This document shows positions 12,176 to 22,800 of a DNA stretch of 64,000 nucleotides, in pieces. The notes beneath the pieces were generated by a model. That model did not search any database and was not told where the DNA came from. It worked only from the letters and a program-made list of their open reading frames with translations. The stretch's first letter is position 1, and each line of letters starts with the position of its first letter. The translations under genes were made by a program, and so were the position numbers. Source of the stretch: Coptis chinensis (lineage: Eukaryota > Streptophyta > Magnoliopsida > Ranunculales > Ranunculaceae); assembly GCA_015680905.1 (NCBI GenBank), contig CM027377.1, positions 22,282,501 to 22,346,500 on the forward strand. The letters are read 5' to 3'.

Positions 12176-12653
12176 TTATAATTAACTAATCGAAAATGAC
12201 TTGACTTGAAGTCTCCTTACAACTTCCACTCTTCTGGAAAAAAAAAATCATCATATCTAAACTACTTAACCGGCCATGTAAATGGAAGACCCAATGCAAG
12301 TCCTAGCGGTCCTGCTGCTTTGCTGAAACTTGAAAGTTAAGACGAAGCATTCACAACGCGGTTTCATTTGTTCAAACCGCCCTTTTTTTTTTTTTTTTGA
12401 GAAATGGTATAAGATATGATTAAGAGCTTCCTATACCTTCCTACTAGCCTGTATAAATTATAATTAACTAAGCGAAAATGAGTTGACTTGAAGTCTCCTT
12501 CCAACTTCCACTCTTCTGGAAAAAAAAAATCATCATAATCTAAACTAACTAATTAACCGGCCATGTAAATGGAAGACCCAATGCAAGTCCTAGCGGTTCT
12601 GCTGCTTTGCTGAAACTTGAAAGTTAAGACGAAGCATTCACAACGCGGTTTCA

Positions 12654-12684
<31 letters not shown>

Positions 12685-12745
12685 GAGAAATGATATAAGA
12701 TCCGTATGATTAAGAGCTTCCAATACCTTCCTATGCTAGTTTGTA
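12176..12745. repeat. tandem duplication, two ~285-bp units
   Basis: The unit beginning TTATAATTAACTAA at 12176 starts again at 12458. Both copies share CTTGAAGTCTCCTT, a run of A, ACCGGCCATGTAAATGGAAG, GCAAGTCCTAGCGGT.CTGCT, CATTCACAACGCGGTTTCAT and a poly(T) tract. Copy 1 has GCGGTTTCATTTGTTCAAACCGC, a palindrome, that is replaced by a longer poly(T) in copy 2. Confidence 0.9.
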
Positions 12746-13710
12746 GGCCCGTGCATGCGTACCGACTATTTTAAAAACTTGCTCAATAATCATTATTATA
12801 CATATATAAATTTCATAGCAAATTGTTTTAATATGGGAAATGCATCCCCGTTTTATTAATTTTCTAACAAATCATTTTAATTGTACTTTAAAATTTTGTT
12901 TTTAGTTGGGAGAGTGATACCGTTATAAAAGTTGACTTAATTTAGAACTATGATTCTCGTTTTAATACGAGAAGGATTTCTGTTTCAATTAGAAGTGCTA
13001 GAATTCTCATTTTCAATAGAAGAGAGGAATTCATGTTTTAATAGGGTTTTGAAAGGAATAATAGATTCCCTTTTTAAGTTGAAAATAGAGATTCCTGTTT
13101 TAGGTTGGTTTATTAAGTGGTGATATGGAATTTTAATAAAGCTCGTGGGAGTTTTAATCCTTAGACCAGAAAGTAGGCCTGTGCATACGCAGTTACGCAC
13201 CGACTCTTCTGATAACTTGCTCAACAATTATAACTATACATATATAGAAATTTTCTATCAAATCACTAACCTAATTAAGTTTTAAAAACTCGTTTTAATT
13301 TCCTAACAAATTGTTTTAATTAAGTTTTAAAAACTCATTTTTTAATTAGGAGATAGATCCCGTTTTAGTAGTTGACTTAATTTAGAAGTGTGGTTACCGT
13401 TTTAATAGGAAAATGAAATTAGATATGCTAAACAGGAATTTCCGTTTTAATAGGAGAATGATTCCTGTTTTAATTAGAAGTGCTAGAATTTCTTTTTCTA
13501 ATAAGAGAGGAATTTCGGTTTTAATAGGAGATGATGATGTTGAATTTTAATAGATCGAGCTCGAAAAATACCCTTTGTGAAAGTTTTAATATTAAGGCTA
13601 GAAAGTAGACCCGTGCATACGCACTGACTCTTTTGAAAACTTGCTCAACAATTATAAGTATACATATCAAAATTTTCTAACAAATTGTGATTTATGTTTT
13701 CGTCACTAAC
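12746..13710. repeat. ~430-bp tandem array, left part
   Basis: A unit that opens with CCCGTGCAT.CG and ACTTGCTCAACAATTATAA recurs at about 12745, 13173 and 13608. Inside it are several imperfect copies of CCGTTTTAATAGGAGA and TTAATTAGAAGTGCTAGAAT. The third unit is cut by the CACTA element and resumes after it. Confidence 0.75.
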
Positions 13711-14890
13711 CACTACTATATAAATTAAGATAGAGCACAATTAAGATAGAGCACAGTTGCAAAAATAATTGAGATCACACTTTATATGGAATGGTGATCT
13801 ATATGATAAGTATATTTTTGCTAATCCTGAACTTATATTGAAATTTTACATTTAAACCACACCACTTTTATAACTATGTTCCATTCAACATATAAACCAC
13901 ACCCTCTTTTTAAGATGTGGTCCATTAACCTAAGCTAATCCACACCCAAAATAGACCACCAATTTCCAGCCCTTTTTATTAAAAATGCGGTCCATTAATA
14001 TAAAAATCTGAGCTATAAGTCCAGTCCGGTTTTTTGAAAACAAATATACCACAATTTCTAATATAACTGTGAACAATCTAATAAGACCGACTGAACTGGT
14101 CCCGGGTTCTTTTATTTTGGTAACTTTACACTTTTATTTTTCTTAAAATTCCCGTAACTCACATTCATTTTATTTTTCTCTCGGACGAGATCAGTTATTT
14201 CTAGGGTTTACAGATCTATACGTTTTTTACACTGATTCGAAGCGGAAAGGACGAATTCACATTAACAGAGGTTTCTAGATCTAAAATTTCGAAGTTCAGA
14301 TCTATTTTCAAATCGATTTGATATCAATCAAAGGTATTTTTAGTATTTTGATTGCTTTTAATATGATTGATTCCTGTTCTTCACTTATATTACCAATTAA
14401 TTACTCACTTCTTAGTATTTTATACGATTTGAGCTAGTTTTATTACTAATTACCAATGCTAATTTGCTATATATGTTTACTGGATTTATAACTTGAGACT
14501 TTACTACATGGCTACAGTCGCTTCATATTCATATACATGTTTTAAAGTAAATTTTACATTGCTGAAGTTGTAAAATTTTAATATGGCGCTGTGTTTCCGC
14601 GTATACTAAAATCTCTTATCGATAAAGAATTTAATTTTTTATGGTCATATGTTGAGTAGCTTGCAATGTGTACATGTCTCTGGAAGATATGCCACACTTG
14701 GGATTAATTTGTCGATAATTATTGTTTGATTATTTTGCATGCTCAGTGGTACTGTTTTTTTTATGCTTAACATTATATACTATCTAATAGTATTGTTCGT
14801 GTGGTAATGTCGTGCATTTTAAGATTGAAAAAAGTACTTACAAGGTTGATTTCTAAAATTTGTTGTATTGTTGTGAATTAGTGCTATTAT

Positions 14891-15115
14891 ATGGATATGG
14901 ATAGATCTTGGATGTCAATGGATATATCACAGGAATATATAAACGAGGTTGAGGAATTTCTTGATTTCGCACAAAAGCCTGCAACCCCTACAGGTTCACA
15001 ACCAAGTTCAATTAGGTGTCCTTGTATCAAGTGTGGGAATTATAAAAAAGTTTAGTGCCAAAGAGGTAAGAGGCCATTTGTATTCGGAGGGATAGAACCG
15101 CTCCCATTAGAGCCA
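14891..15115 (+). pseudogene. TNP2-type transposase N-terminus (Transpos_assoc domain)
   Basis: The ATG at 14891 begins MDMDRSWMSMDISQEYINEV, followed by EEFLDFAQ and IRCPCIKCGNYKK, the N-terminal zinc-binding domain found in CACTA transposases of plants (DRSWM, CPC.KC). It stops at TAG 15053-15055. The following bases give EVRGHLYSEG in a shifted frame, the usual continuation, before another stop. The DDE catalytic core is absent. It lies inside the CACTA element and supports that call. Confidence 0.85.
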
Positions 15116-15780
15116 CTCCCGAGCCACTTTACCGACTTACAAATTGAATGAATATCCGATTTTTTGTGAATATGATCTTCTCACAATGGATAATATGCCC
15201 ACAAAATTTCATCTTATTTGGGATATGTCTAACTTTGTGAAAATTAGTGTTCAATTTTGAACGTTTATCTAACGGTCTAGAATTTTTCGATTTCTTTTCG
15301 ATTTCATAATAATATTTGATTAGGTTACACATTTGAGTGAGTCAAAATTTGGTGGGCATGTTATTCATGGTGGGGAGATCATATCTACAAAATATCAACT
15401 CTTAATTCAACTGGTAAGATGAGATATGGTTTTGTACATTCTATCCCTGCCACTCCTATTAGAGTTACTCCCAAGCCACTCCATCGATTTATAAATTGAA
15501 TTAAGACTCTATTTTTTGTGGATATGATCTTTTCACAATGGATAGTATGCTCACAAAATTTTAACTTATTTGGATATGTCCAACCTTGCGAAAAATAGTG
15601 TTCAATTTTGAACATTTATTTAACGATCTAGAATTTTCTAATTTCATAATAATATTTTATTAGGTTAGACATATTTGAATGATCCGAAATTTGGTGGGCA
15701 TGTTATTTATGGTGGGGAGATCATATCTACAAAATATCATTCCTTAATTCAACTTGTAGGATGAGATATGACTTTGTACG
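15095..15780. repeat. ~350-bp internal duplication in the CACTA element
   Basis: Segments from about 15095 and about 15447 align along their length, sharing GATCTTCTCACAATGGATA, GTTCAATTTTGAACGTTTAT and GTGGGGAGATCATATCTAC. They replace what would be transposase coding sequence and are diverged from each other by scattered substitutions. Confidence 0.8.
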
Positions 15781-16122
15781 TTTTTGGAGTGACTTTATCC
15801 CATATATGGATAAAGAGCACGACATTAAGAATGGAGGTATTAGGTGAAGAAAATTACATTTTTTAAATAGAAATTGTGAACCATCTGTCTAGGAGATAGA
15901 CCACCTTTTTTCTTTCCAATTGGAATAGAGCATAGTGTTCCTGCAAAATCGTACTCTATACTCTTAATAGAGCATGATTTTTCAGTCATAAAATCTTGGT
16001 CTTTTACCTATGTAATATATCACACCATGCTAGAACACGCTCTCAAATTGGATTGAAAAATGTGCTCTATCCCAATAGGTCACTGTTAAAAAATGTGGTC
16101 TACTAGCTTTTATATAGTAGTG

Positions 16123-16470
16123 AATCCATTTTAATTTCCTAAAAAATTGTTTTAATCAAGTCTGAAAAATCCGTTTTAATTTCTCAACAAATTGTTTTAA
16201 TTAAGTTTTAAAAACCCATTTTTTTAATTGGGGGAGTGACCCTGTTTTAATTTAGAAATGTGATTCCCGTTTTAATTAGAAGTCCTAGATTTTTCTTTTT
16301 CAATAGGAGAAGAATTTCTATTATAATAGGAGAAGAATTCATGTTTTAACTAGAAGTGCTAGAATATCTGTTTTCAATAGGAGAGGAACTTCTATTTTAA
16401 TAGGAGTTGATGATGTGGAATTTTAAGAGAGTAAGAAAAATACTCCTTGTGGAGCTTTAATATTAACATA
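16123..16470. repeat. ~430-bp tandem array, part right of CACTA
   Basis: The unit interrupted at 13710 resumes here with ATTTTAATTTCCTAA, GTTTTAATTAAGTTTTAAA, TTAGAAGTGCTAGAAT and GAGTTGATGATGTGGAATT, matching 13265-13590 closely. This shows that the array predates the CACTA insertion. Confidence 0.75.
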
Positions 16471-17558
16471 TTGATATAGATTACTTCGTAATAATAAATG
16501 TCTTGGTCTTATTTTAATTGTTTCCTTACGGGCAACAGTACGCAACTAGAGTGCCTACTAGAGTGCCTCATCTGCTTGAGTAGTAGCTAAAAGCTATACA
16601 AATTTTTATTCTTAAAAAAATATGGACCGGTTCCATGAGAGTAACAAGAAACAAAACAGGGTTGTATGCCCAATTTCGTGATTATATAGGTATATGCAAT
16701 GATACTGCTATGGAGTTTCTATGCAGTCAAGAGCTAAAAGTTGTTTCAACTTTTAATTCGGGCATTTTAGGTCTTGGTCCTACACTCCTAGTCTCCTACT
16801 ATTACCATAGTTATGGATTTCAGAATTGTCGGAATTCCAGAAGCTCTAAAAACTGGATTTCTAAAATATTCCGAGCAAAATTTGGTATTTGCATTTTTTG
16901 TCTCTTACATCATCATTTCGATTCTTCAAAATCCAAAATATGTTTTTATGATAGAACTATGAGGTTTCATACCAAATCACAATTGACTAATACTGTGGTA
17001 ATTAGGGTTTTATTTTTATTATTTTTATTTATTTTATTTATTTTTTTGGCAAATGAGGTTGTTAACGAGAAATATGTGGGCAAGTTTGTTTTTAAAGATA
17101 TCAGTAACTCAATGGTACGTGTGCAAGCAGAGCAGACCGAGTTTTAACCCCAAACCATCTAGTATTATCACCCAAAAGTTTTACCAACTTAACTAGCTAG
17201 AGTTACATGGTAATTAGGTGTTAGTCTTATTTTGTATGAAAATTTTGATTTTAGTATTACTTCTGTCACTTGACTGTGAGTCTACACAGTTGACCTTAGT
17301 AAATATGTTTATTAATATATTTAATTATAAGTATTTGCTAATATTTTTATATTTTCATGTATGTATAATTTGAAAATAGCTAAGTTGATGATTGAAATAG
17401 TCGTATCAAACTATGAATTGATTGATATGATGTATCAATCATTTTTTATTTTTCGCTAGGTAAGCCAAGAATTTAGATATTAGAAAAAATAGAGGAAATA
17501 AAGAATGTAAAAGTACAGCAAATTGATAATCGATGCATGCATTGGCAACCATGTCTTA
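16471..17558. other. non-coding stretch
   Basis: An open stretch at 16635-17147 could encode 170 residues, but it is rich in Phe, Leu and Ile from T-runs, shows no domain and has no codon bias, so I do not call it. The remainder is AT-rich with no structure I can name. Confidence 0.5.
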
Positions 17559-18066
17559 GAGCATATTTAGGCAAGACACTATCTTAACATCAAACACCAA
17601 ATTAATAATTTGGTGTTTTTTCATCTTCAGGAGAAACACATGTTGATGAAAATACCAAAGCAAACACCAAATTGACCAAAATTTGGTGTTTGATTTGGTG
17701 CTGTATCAAATCTTTCTCGCGGTTTTGGAAAAACTACGCGGTTTTTTGAACACCGCATGGGCTTGGGCTAGAGTGTAGGCTTCAATCACGCGGTTTTGCA
17801 AAAACCGCGCGAGAGATTTGAAAAGAGAAGAAAGAAAAAAGTTGATGTGCGACATATCGCGCGGTTTCTGGAAAACCGCGTGGAATTGGACTTCTAAGGT
17901 GGGTTTCTGTGGCGCGGTTTTACGAAAGCTGCATGGGCTATACGGCGTGGTTTATCCAAAACCGCGTCATTTGATGTCAACTATTTGAGCTCCTGAAATT
18001 GGTTGGTGTTTTTTTGGTTTGGTTCAAATATTTGGTGTTTTCTTGGTTTCTCTCCTAAAGTTGCTC
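17559..18066. mobile_element. Tourist-like (PIF/Harbinger) MITE with palindrome array
   Basis: The terminal inverted repeats are GAGCATATTTAGG at the left and CCTAAAGTTGCTC at the right, flanked on both sides by TTA (17556-17558 and 18067-18069). That is the signature of Tourist-like MITEs. Inside, six imperfect palindromes of the form CGCGGTTTTxxxAAAACCGCG start near 17716, 17737, 17787, 17857, 17911 and 17943, and ACACCAAAT/ATTTGGTGT repeats lie nearer to the ends. It encodes no protein. Confidence 0.75.
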
Positions 18067-18530
18067 TTAAAGTACCAATCTTTTCTACAATAGGAGTCTG
18101 TCTGCGTGGAACTCTCTTCGTTTGATTTTTCAAGAAATTTGTCTCTCAGTGTGCTTCATGTTTAAACTCCTCCCTATAGCTATGCACATACCTAATTTCA
18201 CAAAAATGTTCATTGACGGAGCTATCGGATACGGATATGCTAGCTAGTGCATCACTTCAATATGTTTCCCACTTATATGGTGAAGTGACATGTGTTTAGC
18301 ATAATAATAAGAGTGTCTTCTGCCGTAATCAACTTTATATTTTTAGATGTACTTGTGCTCAATGAACGTCCCACTTTCATCCCTGAATGAAAATGTTATA
18401 AACTCATAATAACAACTAATTAATACTTGCAAATCAAAAATTGCAAGTAATTATGCATTGAATCCGGCCATGAATTATTATTGTAACTTTTGATTCCAAC
18501 ATATAGCTCAAAGTGTTTTAGTTGATGTAA

Positions 18531-18755
18531 GAGATCCCAAAAGTGTAAGACAATGATGCAACTCTCGAGCAGACTTTTTCCCGAGACTTCAAGACCCTAA
18601 CTTTACATACTTCAGATTTGATTCTTAAAATGCATTGAGGGGACATGTATAGTAGTGCTCCCATTCTGTAAGATCCTTGATCATTTGTAATTGTTCCTGT
18701 AACCCCACTCTTTTGCTTAATGCAAATTACTTTTAGCCAAAAAAAAAAAAAAAAA
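18531..18755 (+). mobile_element. short poly(A) retroposon with 9-bp target duplication
   Basis: A 225-bp insert ends in 17 A (18739-18755) and is flanked by the direct repeat TTGATGTAA at 18522-18530 and 18756-18764. This is the footprint of target-primed reverse transcription. The body shows no coding or Pol III boxes that I can identify, so it is probably a 5'-truncated LINE 3' end. A processed transcript fragment is the alternative. Confidence 0.85.
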
Positions 18756-18830
18756 TTGATGTAACTGAGTGCTATTTTAGAAAATGTTTTTGAAATGAAG
18801 AAATCATTCTCTCACATAGCAAAAAGATGA

Positions 18831-19249
18831 AATTTGTCCAAATCCATCATTTTTGTCACTACTTTATAATAAATTCCCCCACATTTGTAAATATCACGAT
18901 TCTCCTCTTTCCCTCCAGCTCTATCTGACTTTCATTCAAGTTCCGTTAGTATTTCACCTAATATAAAAAATACCTTTCCCAAAAATGGATTACATTTTGT
19001 TTAAACCCTCTAAAAGAGTATTTCATTTTGTATAAACCCTTTAAATAATATTTGACCCATCAAACCAAAAAGTAAAAGATACTTTTGGTATTAGGTGAAA
19101 TACCAACGGAATTTGGATGGAAGTCAGATGGAGCGTAGGGGGAGGGGTGGGAGTGGGGAGGGGAATCGTAATGTTTACAAATGGGGGAGGGGGGGGGGGG
19201 GGTTGTTTATTATAAAGTGGTGACAAAAGTGGGTGGTTTGGACAAATTA
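18831..19249. mobile_element. long-armed fold-back MITE (MULE-like)
   Basis: The left arm from AATTTGTCCAAATCC (18831) and the right arm ending GGTTTGGACAAATT (19249) are inverse copies over roughly 140-165 bp, including TATTTCACCTAATA / ATTAGGTGAAATACC. Long arms suggest a Mutator-like MITE. The target duplication could not be defined. The right arm contains a run of 14 G (19189-19202) where the left arm has only a few C. Confidence 0.7.
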
Positions 19250-20280
19250 ACCCTAACAAAAATAACACTAAATGGTAGTATGTAATTATGTATTTATGTT
19301 AACAAGTAGTATAGTGTAATTTTTTTTTCCATATAAAGTTAGGAGGCGCCTGTTAGCCCTTGAATAAATTATTTTGTCATTGATTACTGACGGAGTTACT
19401 GGTGATTAACAATTCTTAAACAAAGGCATGGTGCCTTATGCTGCTGCTATAGTGCTAACTGCTAAGAGGGCCTTCCAGTTGAATAACCATCTATTTAATA
19501 GCCCAATGGAAAGCCTTCACTAACGGGTCGTGCGCTAATAGCCCAATTCTTGTACAACGACAATATAACATATACACAAAATTAGGCCCATAGATAAAAA
19601 CTGACTAGTAATTTTGGCTAGTATTGGAATATTGGGTGAACAGTAATTTCGATTTTAAGACAAAAATGAGCTGCTATCATTAATAATTTCGGTTTTAAAT
19701 TAGGACATTTTCAGACTGATGTTAGCAAGTATTTTTTTATTAATACCAATTATAATTTTATTCTCCATCTAAAAAAAACTTTAATTAGAATTTGTAAATG
19801 TTTTTGAGATCTAGTTCGCCACATGTGTATTGTTGATTTGCCACGTGTTGGTCCGTGATTATATCATGTGAAGTTGTGAACAACTCAACTTGGCCCAATA
19901 ACAGATTAAAGCCCAATAGTTGAAACAACCCGTCTCTTCAAGTCTTCAACCCGTTTCATCACATTATAATTCATGGCAAACAAACACCGACCAAAGTACA
20001 ATACACTATTCCAATTCTCCAACTTAAAAAACAAACAAGAAACCACCATACCCATTCTCAAAACCAAAAGAATTTCAACTAATTAATATTTTTTTTCAAT
20101 TACTTTGATGGAATCACATTTGGGGTGGATGATTTTGGATGTTTTGGGGGTTGAAGCATTTGTTGAAGTGTGTAATGAAAAAGCAATTGTTTCCATAATA
20201 TAAGTTAGTATAATATTATGGATTCGATTAATAATGACTATTTTTTGGGATGTTGATTTGAAAGTTTTGGAGATATAGAG
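19250..20280. other. non-coding stretch
   Basis: AT-rich sequence with no recognised gene or element. A short Gly/Trp-coding-looking patch near 20110-20160 just upstream of the LRR fragment has no clear family. Confidence 0.5.
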
Positions 20281-20668
20281 TTTCTTCTTAGTCTCGATTT
20301 GAGTCGGAACAGTTTTGATGGTCCCATTCCCGCAGGCCTCACCCGCATAAAGGGTATGAGGTATCTTTCATTTGCTGGAAACAATTTGAGTGGTGGCATC
20401 CCTTCCAGCTTGGGGCATTTACTCTCTCTTCAAGTGTTGCAACTTTCCTCAAACTCTGACAGTTTGGCTGCTGAATGACAATAATCTTTCCGAGAAGATT
20501 CCGTCTGGTTTGGCTAATGTGAGTTCGTTGTCTGTGTTTAACGTGCCCTAAAATAAGTTGTTGGGTCGCTTCCATCAAATCATAATTTGGTAGAGTGCAT
20601 CAATTATCTATGTGCCACCGTCTGAGCTTCCTGGGAGTGGTGGCGATTCACTTAATTATGCAGCTCAT
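20281..20668 (+). pseudogene. LRR receptor-like kinase fragment (RPK2-like)
   Basis: The reading frame FLLSLDLSRNSFDGPIPAGL is followed by LSFAGNNLSGGIPSSLGHLL and LQVLQLSSNS, three consecutive plant extracellular leucine-rich repeats. After a frame change near 20463 the sequence reads VWLLNDNN, then IPSGLANVSSLSVFNVP, a stop, and later ELPGSGGDSLNYA. The order of repeats and the SGLANVS.LS.FNV motif resemble the end of the LRR domain in RPK2/TOAD2-type kinases. There is no transmembrane or kinase domain. It is a broken fragment of under 400 bp. Confidence 0.75.
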
Positions 20669-22204
20669 TAATTATCTTCTTTCTATACACAAGGACGTCT
20701 ATGAGATTTTGACACGTGGCAAGTCAATTTTGAGATTTTGACACGTGTGAGAGGGGCACACTCAGGGCATTATGGTCATATACAACACTCAAGGGCATTC
20801 TGGCCATATACGAAAAGCAAACAGTTTGACCACTAAAAACTAATATTTTAACATGAGGGAGGGCTTTTGGGGTGCATCACGATGTATGTGTGTGTGCAGG
20901 AATGAGAGCCGTTGACAGTATTTCTTTGTTGCAATACACACGAATCTCCTGTCTATATGAGTGGCCCAGATGTCTGCGCATGGGTACATCTTGCGCACAT
21001 TAGCTTTTCGGTTTTAACATTTATAGACCAAAGTCTAATTATAATAGTAATAGTAGAACCAATGTCTAAAAAACTCAAAAAAACTTCAACTAGATTTTTT
21101 TTTTTGCTTAAGATAATTATATTAATATAAAGTTGAAAATTACAAATAATATTTCGATTTAAGGCTGAGTTGCATTGCATTGCATTATAAGTTTTTAACA
21201 CTAGTTCAAGAATCTTAAGTAAGTCAGATCCTGGTGCTTAATCCTACTTAGGAATAGGGATTTGTCATTCCACCATTATGATGCCCCCACAGTAAAGTTG
21301 ACCCTTTTCTTTTCTAGCACATGCATCGTAAAGTTGACCCTTTTCTAGCACATGCATCGGCATGGAAGTTGCATTCTCTCCAATGCAAGTTGAGGTGATA
21401 AGCAGCCAATTTGTTTTGTTCTTATACTTGCTCCATATCGGCCTAACTTTCCAGTGAACTTGATCCCTATTAAAGGCTTGAACTACAGTAGTGGATTAGT
21501 TTGACACAATCTAGATTCGCGTCCACCCCTGTTGTTAGCCCTTGCCAGGCTGAAAGCAATTGCTTGACACTCAGCTACATAACTTGTTTCTACACCCAAA
21601 CTACCAATCAAAGTGTCGAGAACAACTCCTTGATGAACCCCAACTACCAATCTCTAAATAGTGAACCCCAACCTGCTAGACCTGAATTTCCCCTTGATGA
21701 ACTATTTGTTGTGGCTTTGATTATTCCATGAGGAAGGGGTAATTAACCAATAACATTCAAGCATTTTGGGTGCTTTTATGTGTTTACCCGATAGTCTTAA
21801 ACCATGAAGAATGGAAAGATTAGTCGTTGTATTCTCCATATGACCCTTGGAAAGAGAGTGTGCCCTGCAAATAGCTTTTCTGATTAGTCGTTGTACATAT
21901 AAAAACTTTAACTAGAAACTTGTAATTTTTTATTTAAGATATGAGAAAAAATAATATTCTTTCATGGCAAACACTCTTCTCATTTTACAATCTACTTTTT
22001 CACTTTTCAATTCTAGGTTATTGTTAATTGAAAAATAATTAGGTTGATTTCGACACCAGTTCAACAAATAATTGAACGTACAACAATTAAAATTCTTCTT
22101 CAAATCCTTGAATCTTATGTTAATCAATCCAATTGTGTGATTTATCTCGATTTCAATAAAGTTATTGTCGATAATAATTTTAAGTTTGGACTTGGGAGTA
22201 GTAG
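20669..22204. other. non-coding with short direct repeats
   Basis: Short duplications occur: GAGATTTTGACACGTG twice (about 20703 and 20732), GGGCATT.TGG.CATATAC twice (about 20766 and 20792), and GTAAAGTTGACCCTTTTCT twice (about 21291 and 21328). No gene was recognised. Confidence 0.6.
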
Positions 22205-22413
22205 TCCGATACACATGCAAACACCACTATGCATGTGTGACATGCACACATCATTATGTTTGTGTATAACACACATACAAACATCATTATGCATGTGTAT
22301 AACACACATGCAAACACATACTATTATGTATGTATATACCACACATGCACACACCATTATGCATGTGTGCAACAAACATGTAAACACCATTAAACATGTG
22401 TATACCACACATA
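22205..22413. repeat. ~42-bp minisatellite of ACACATGC/GCATGTGT
   Basis: About five diverged copies of a unit with ACACATGCAAACACCATTAT followed by GCATGTGTATAAC. Each unit contains an inverted pair ACACATGC and GCATGTGT, so the array can form repeated hairpins. Confidence 0.85.
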
Positions 22414-22465
22414 AGAGAGAGAGACAGGACACATCAAAGACCAAATTTATGTACGAAACATTAAT

Positions 22466-22800
22466 TTTATTGGCTTCTAAGTGTTACGCCGTACACATAA
22501 TATACACATTAAAGACCAAATTTATATACTAAACATTCACATGCCTACTACCAATTTGCATGTGTTTTTGTTTCTACCTTGCATAAGCATAATATTACTT
22601 CTCCCACACACTATACTTATTCCTAGCTAATAGGTAATTCTTTGATTTATTTATTTTTTCTACTTAAAGACTCCAAAATTTTATTGGTTTCTAAGTGTTA
22701 CGCTGCACACATATATACACATCAAAAACCAAATTTATATACTAAACCATCACATGCATACTACCAGTTTGTATGTGTTTTTCTTTCTATCTTGCACTTG
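22466..22800. repeat. ~120-bp direct duplication 210 bp apart
   Basis: The segment 22466-22590 (TTTTATTGGCTTCTAAGTGT, then ACCAAATTTATATACTAAAC and CATGTGTTTTTGTTTCTA) recurs at 22678-22800 with few changes. Confidence 0.8.

Larger units (their letters stand above)
13711..16122 (+). mobile_element. CACTA (En/Spm) element, deletion derivative
   Basis: The element begins CACTACTATATAAATTAAG and ends with the inverse TTTATATAGTAGTG, giving 14-bp terminal inverted repeats that start with CACTA. Flanking triplets are AAC and AAT, a near match to the expected 3-bp duplication. Both ends carry sub-terminal words of the type TAGAGCAC / GTGCTCTAT and ATGTGGTC / GACCAC. A 5' leader region (14150-14350) precedes an ATG at 14891 that opens a TNP2-type transposase. 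Only the start of that gene remains, so the 2.4-kb copy is non-autonomous. It interrupts a ~430-bp tandem repeat. Confidence 0.85.

Noticed and set aside
16635-17147. 170-codon open stretch
   Set aside because: Phe/Leu/Ile-rich from T-runs, with no domain or splice context; treated as chance.
19041-19268. Pro-rich minus-strand open stretch
   Set aside because: Produced by the G-run in the right arm of a fold-back MITE.
21311-21362. Possible Helitron 3' end (TTCTAGCACATGCATCG)
   Set aside because: No stable stem followed by CTRR; better explained as a short tandem duplication.
22044-22532. 162-codon open stretch with His/Thr/Met repeats, and its antisense partner
   Set aside because: Both come from the 42-bp minisatellite, whose unit is a multiple of three.
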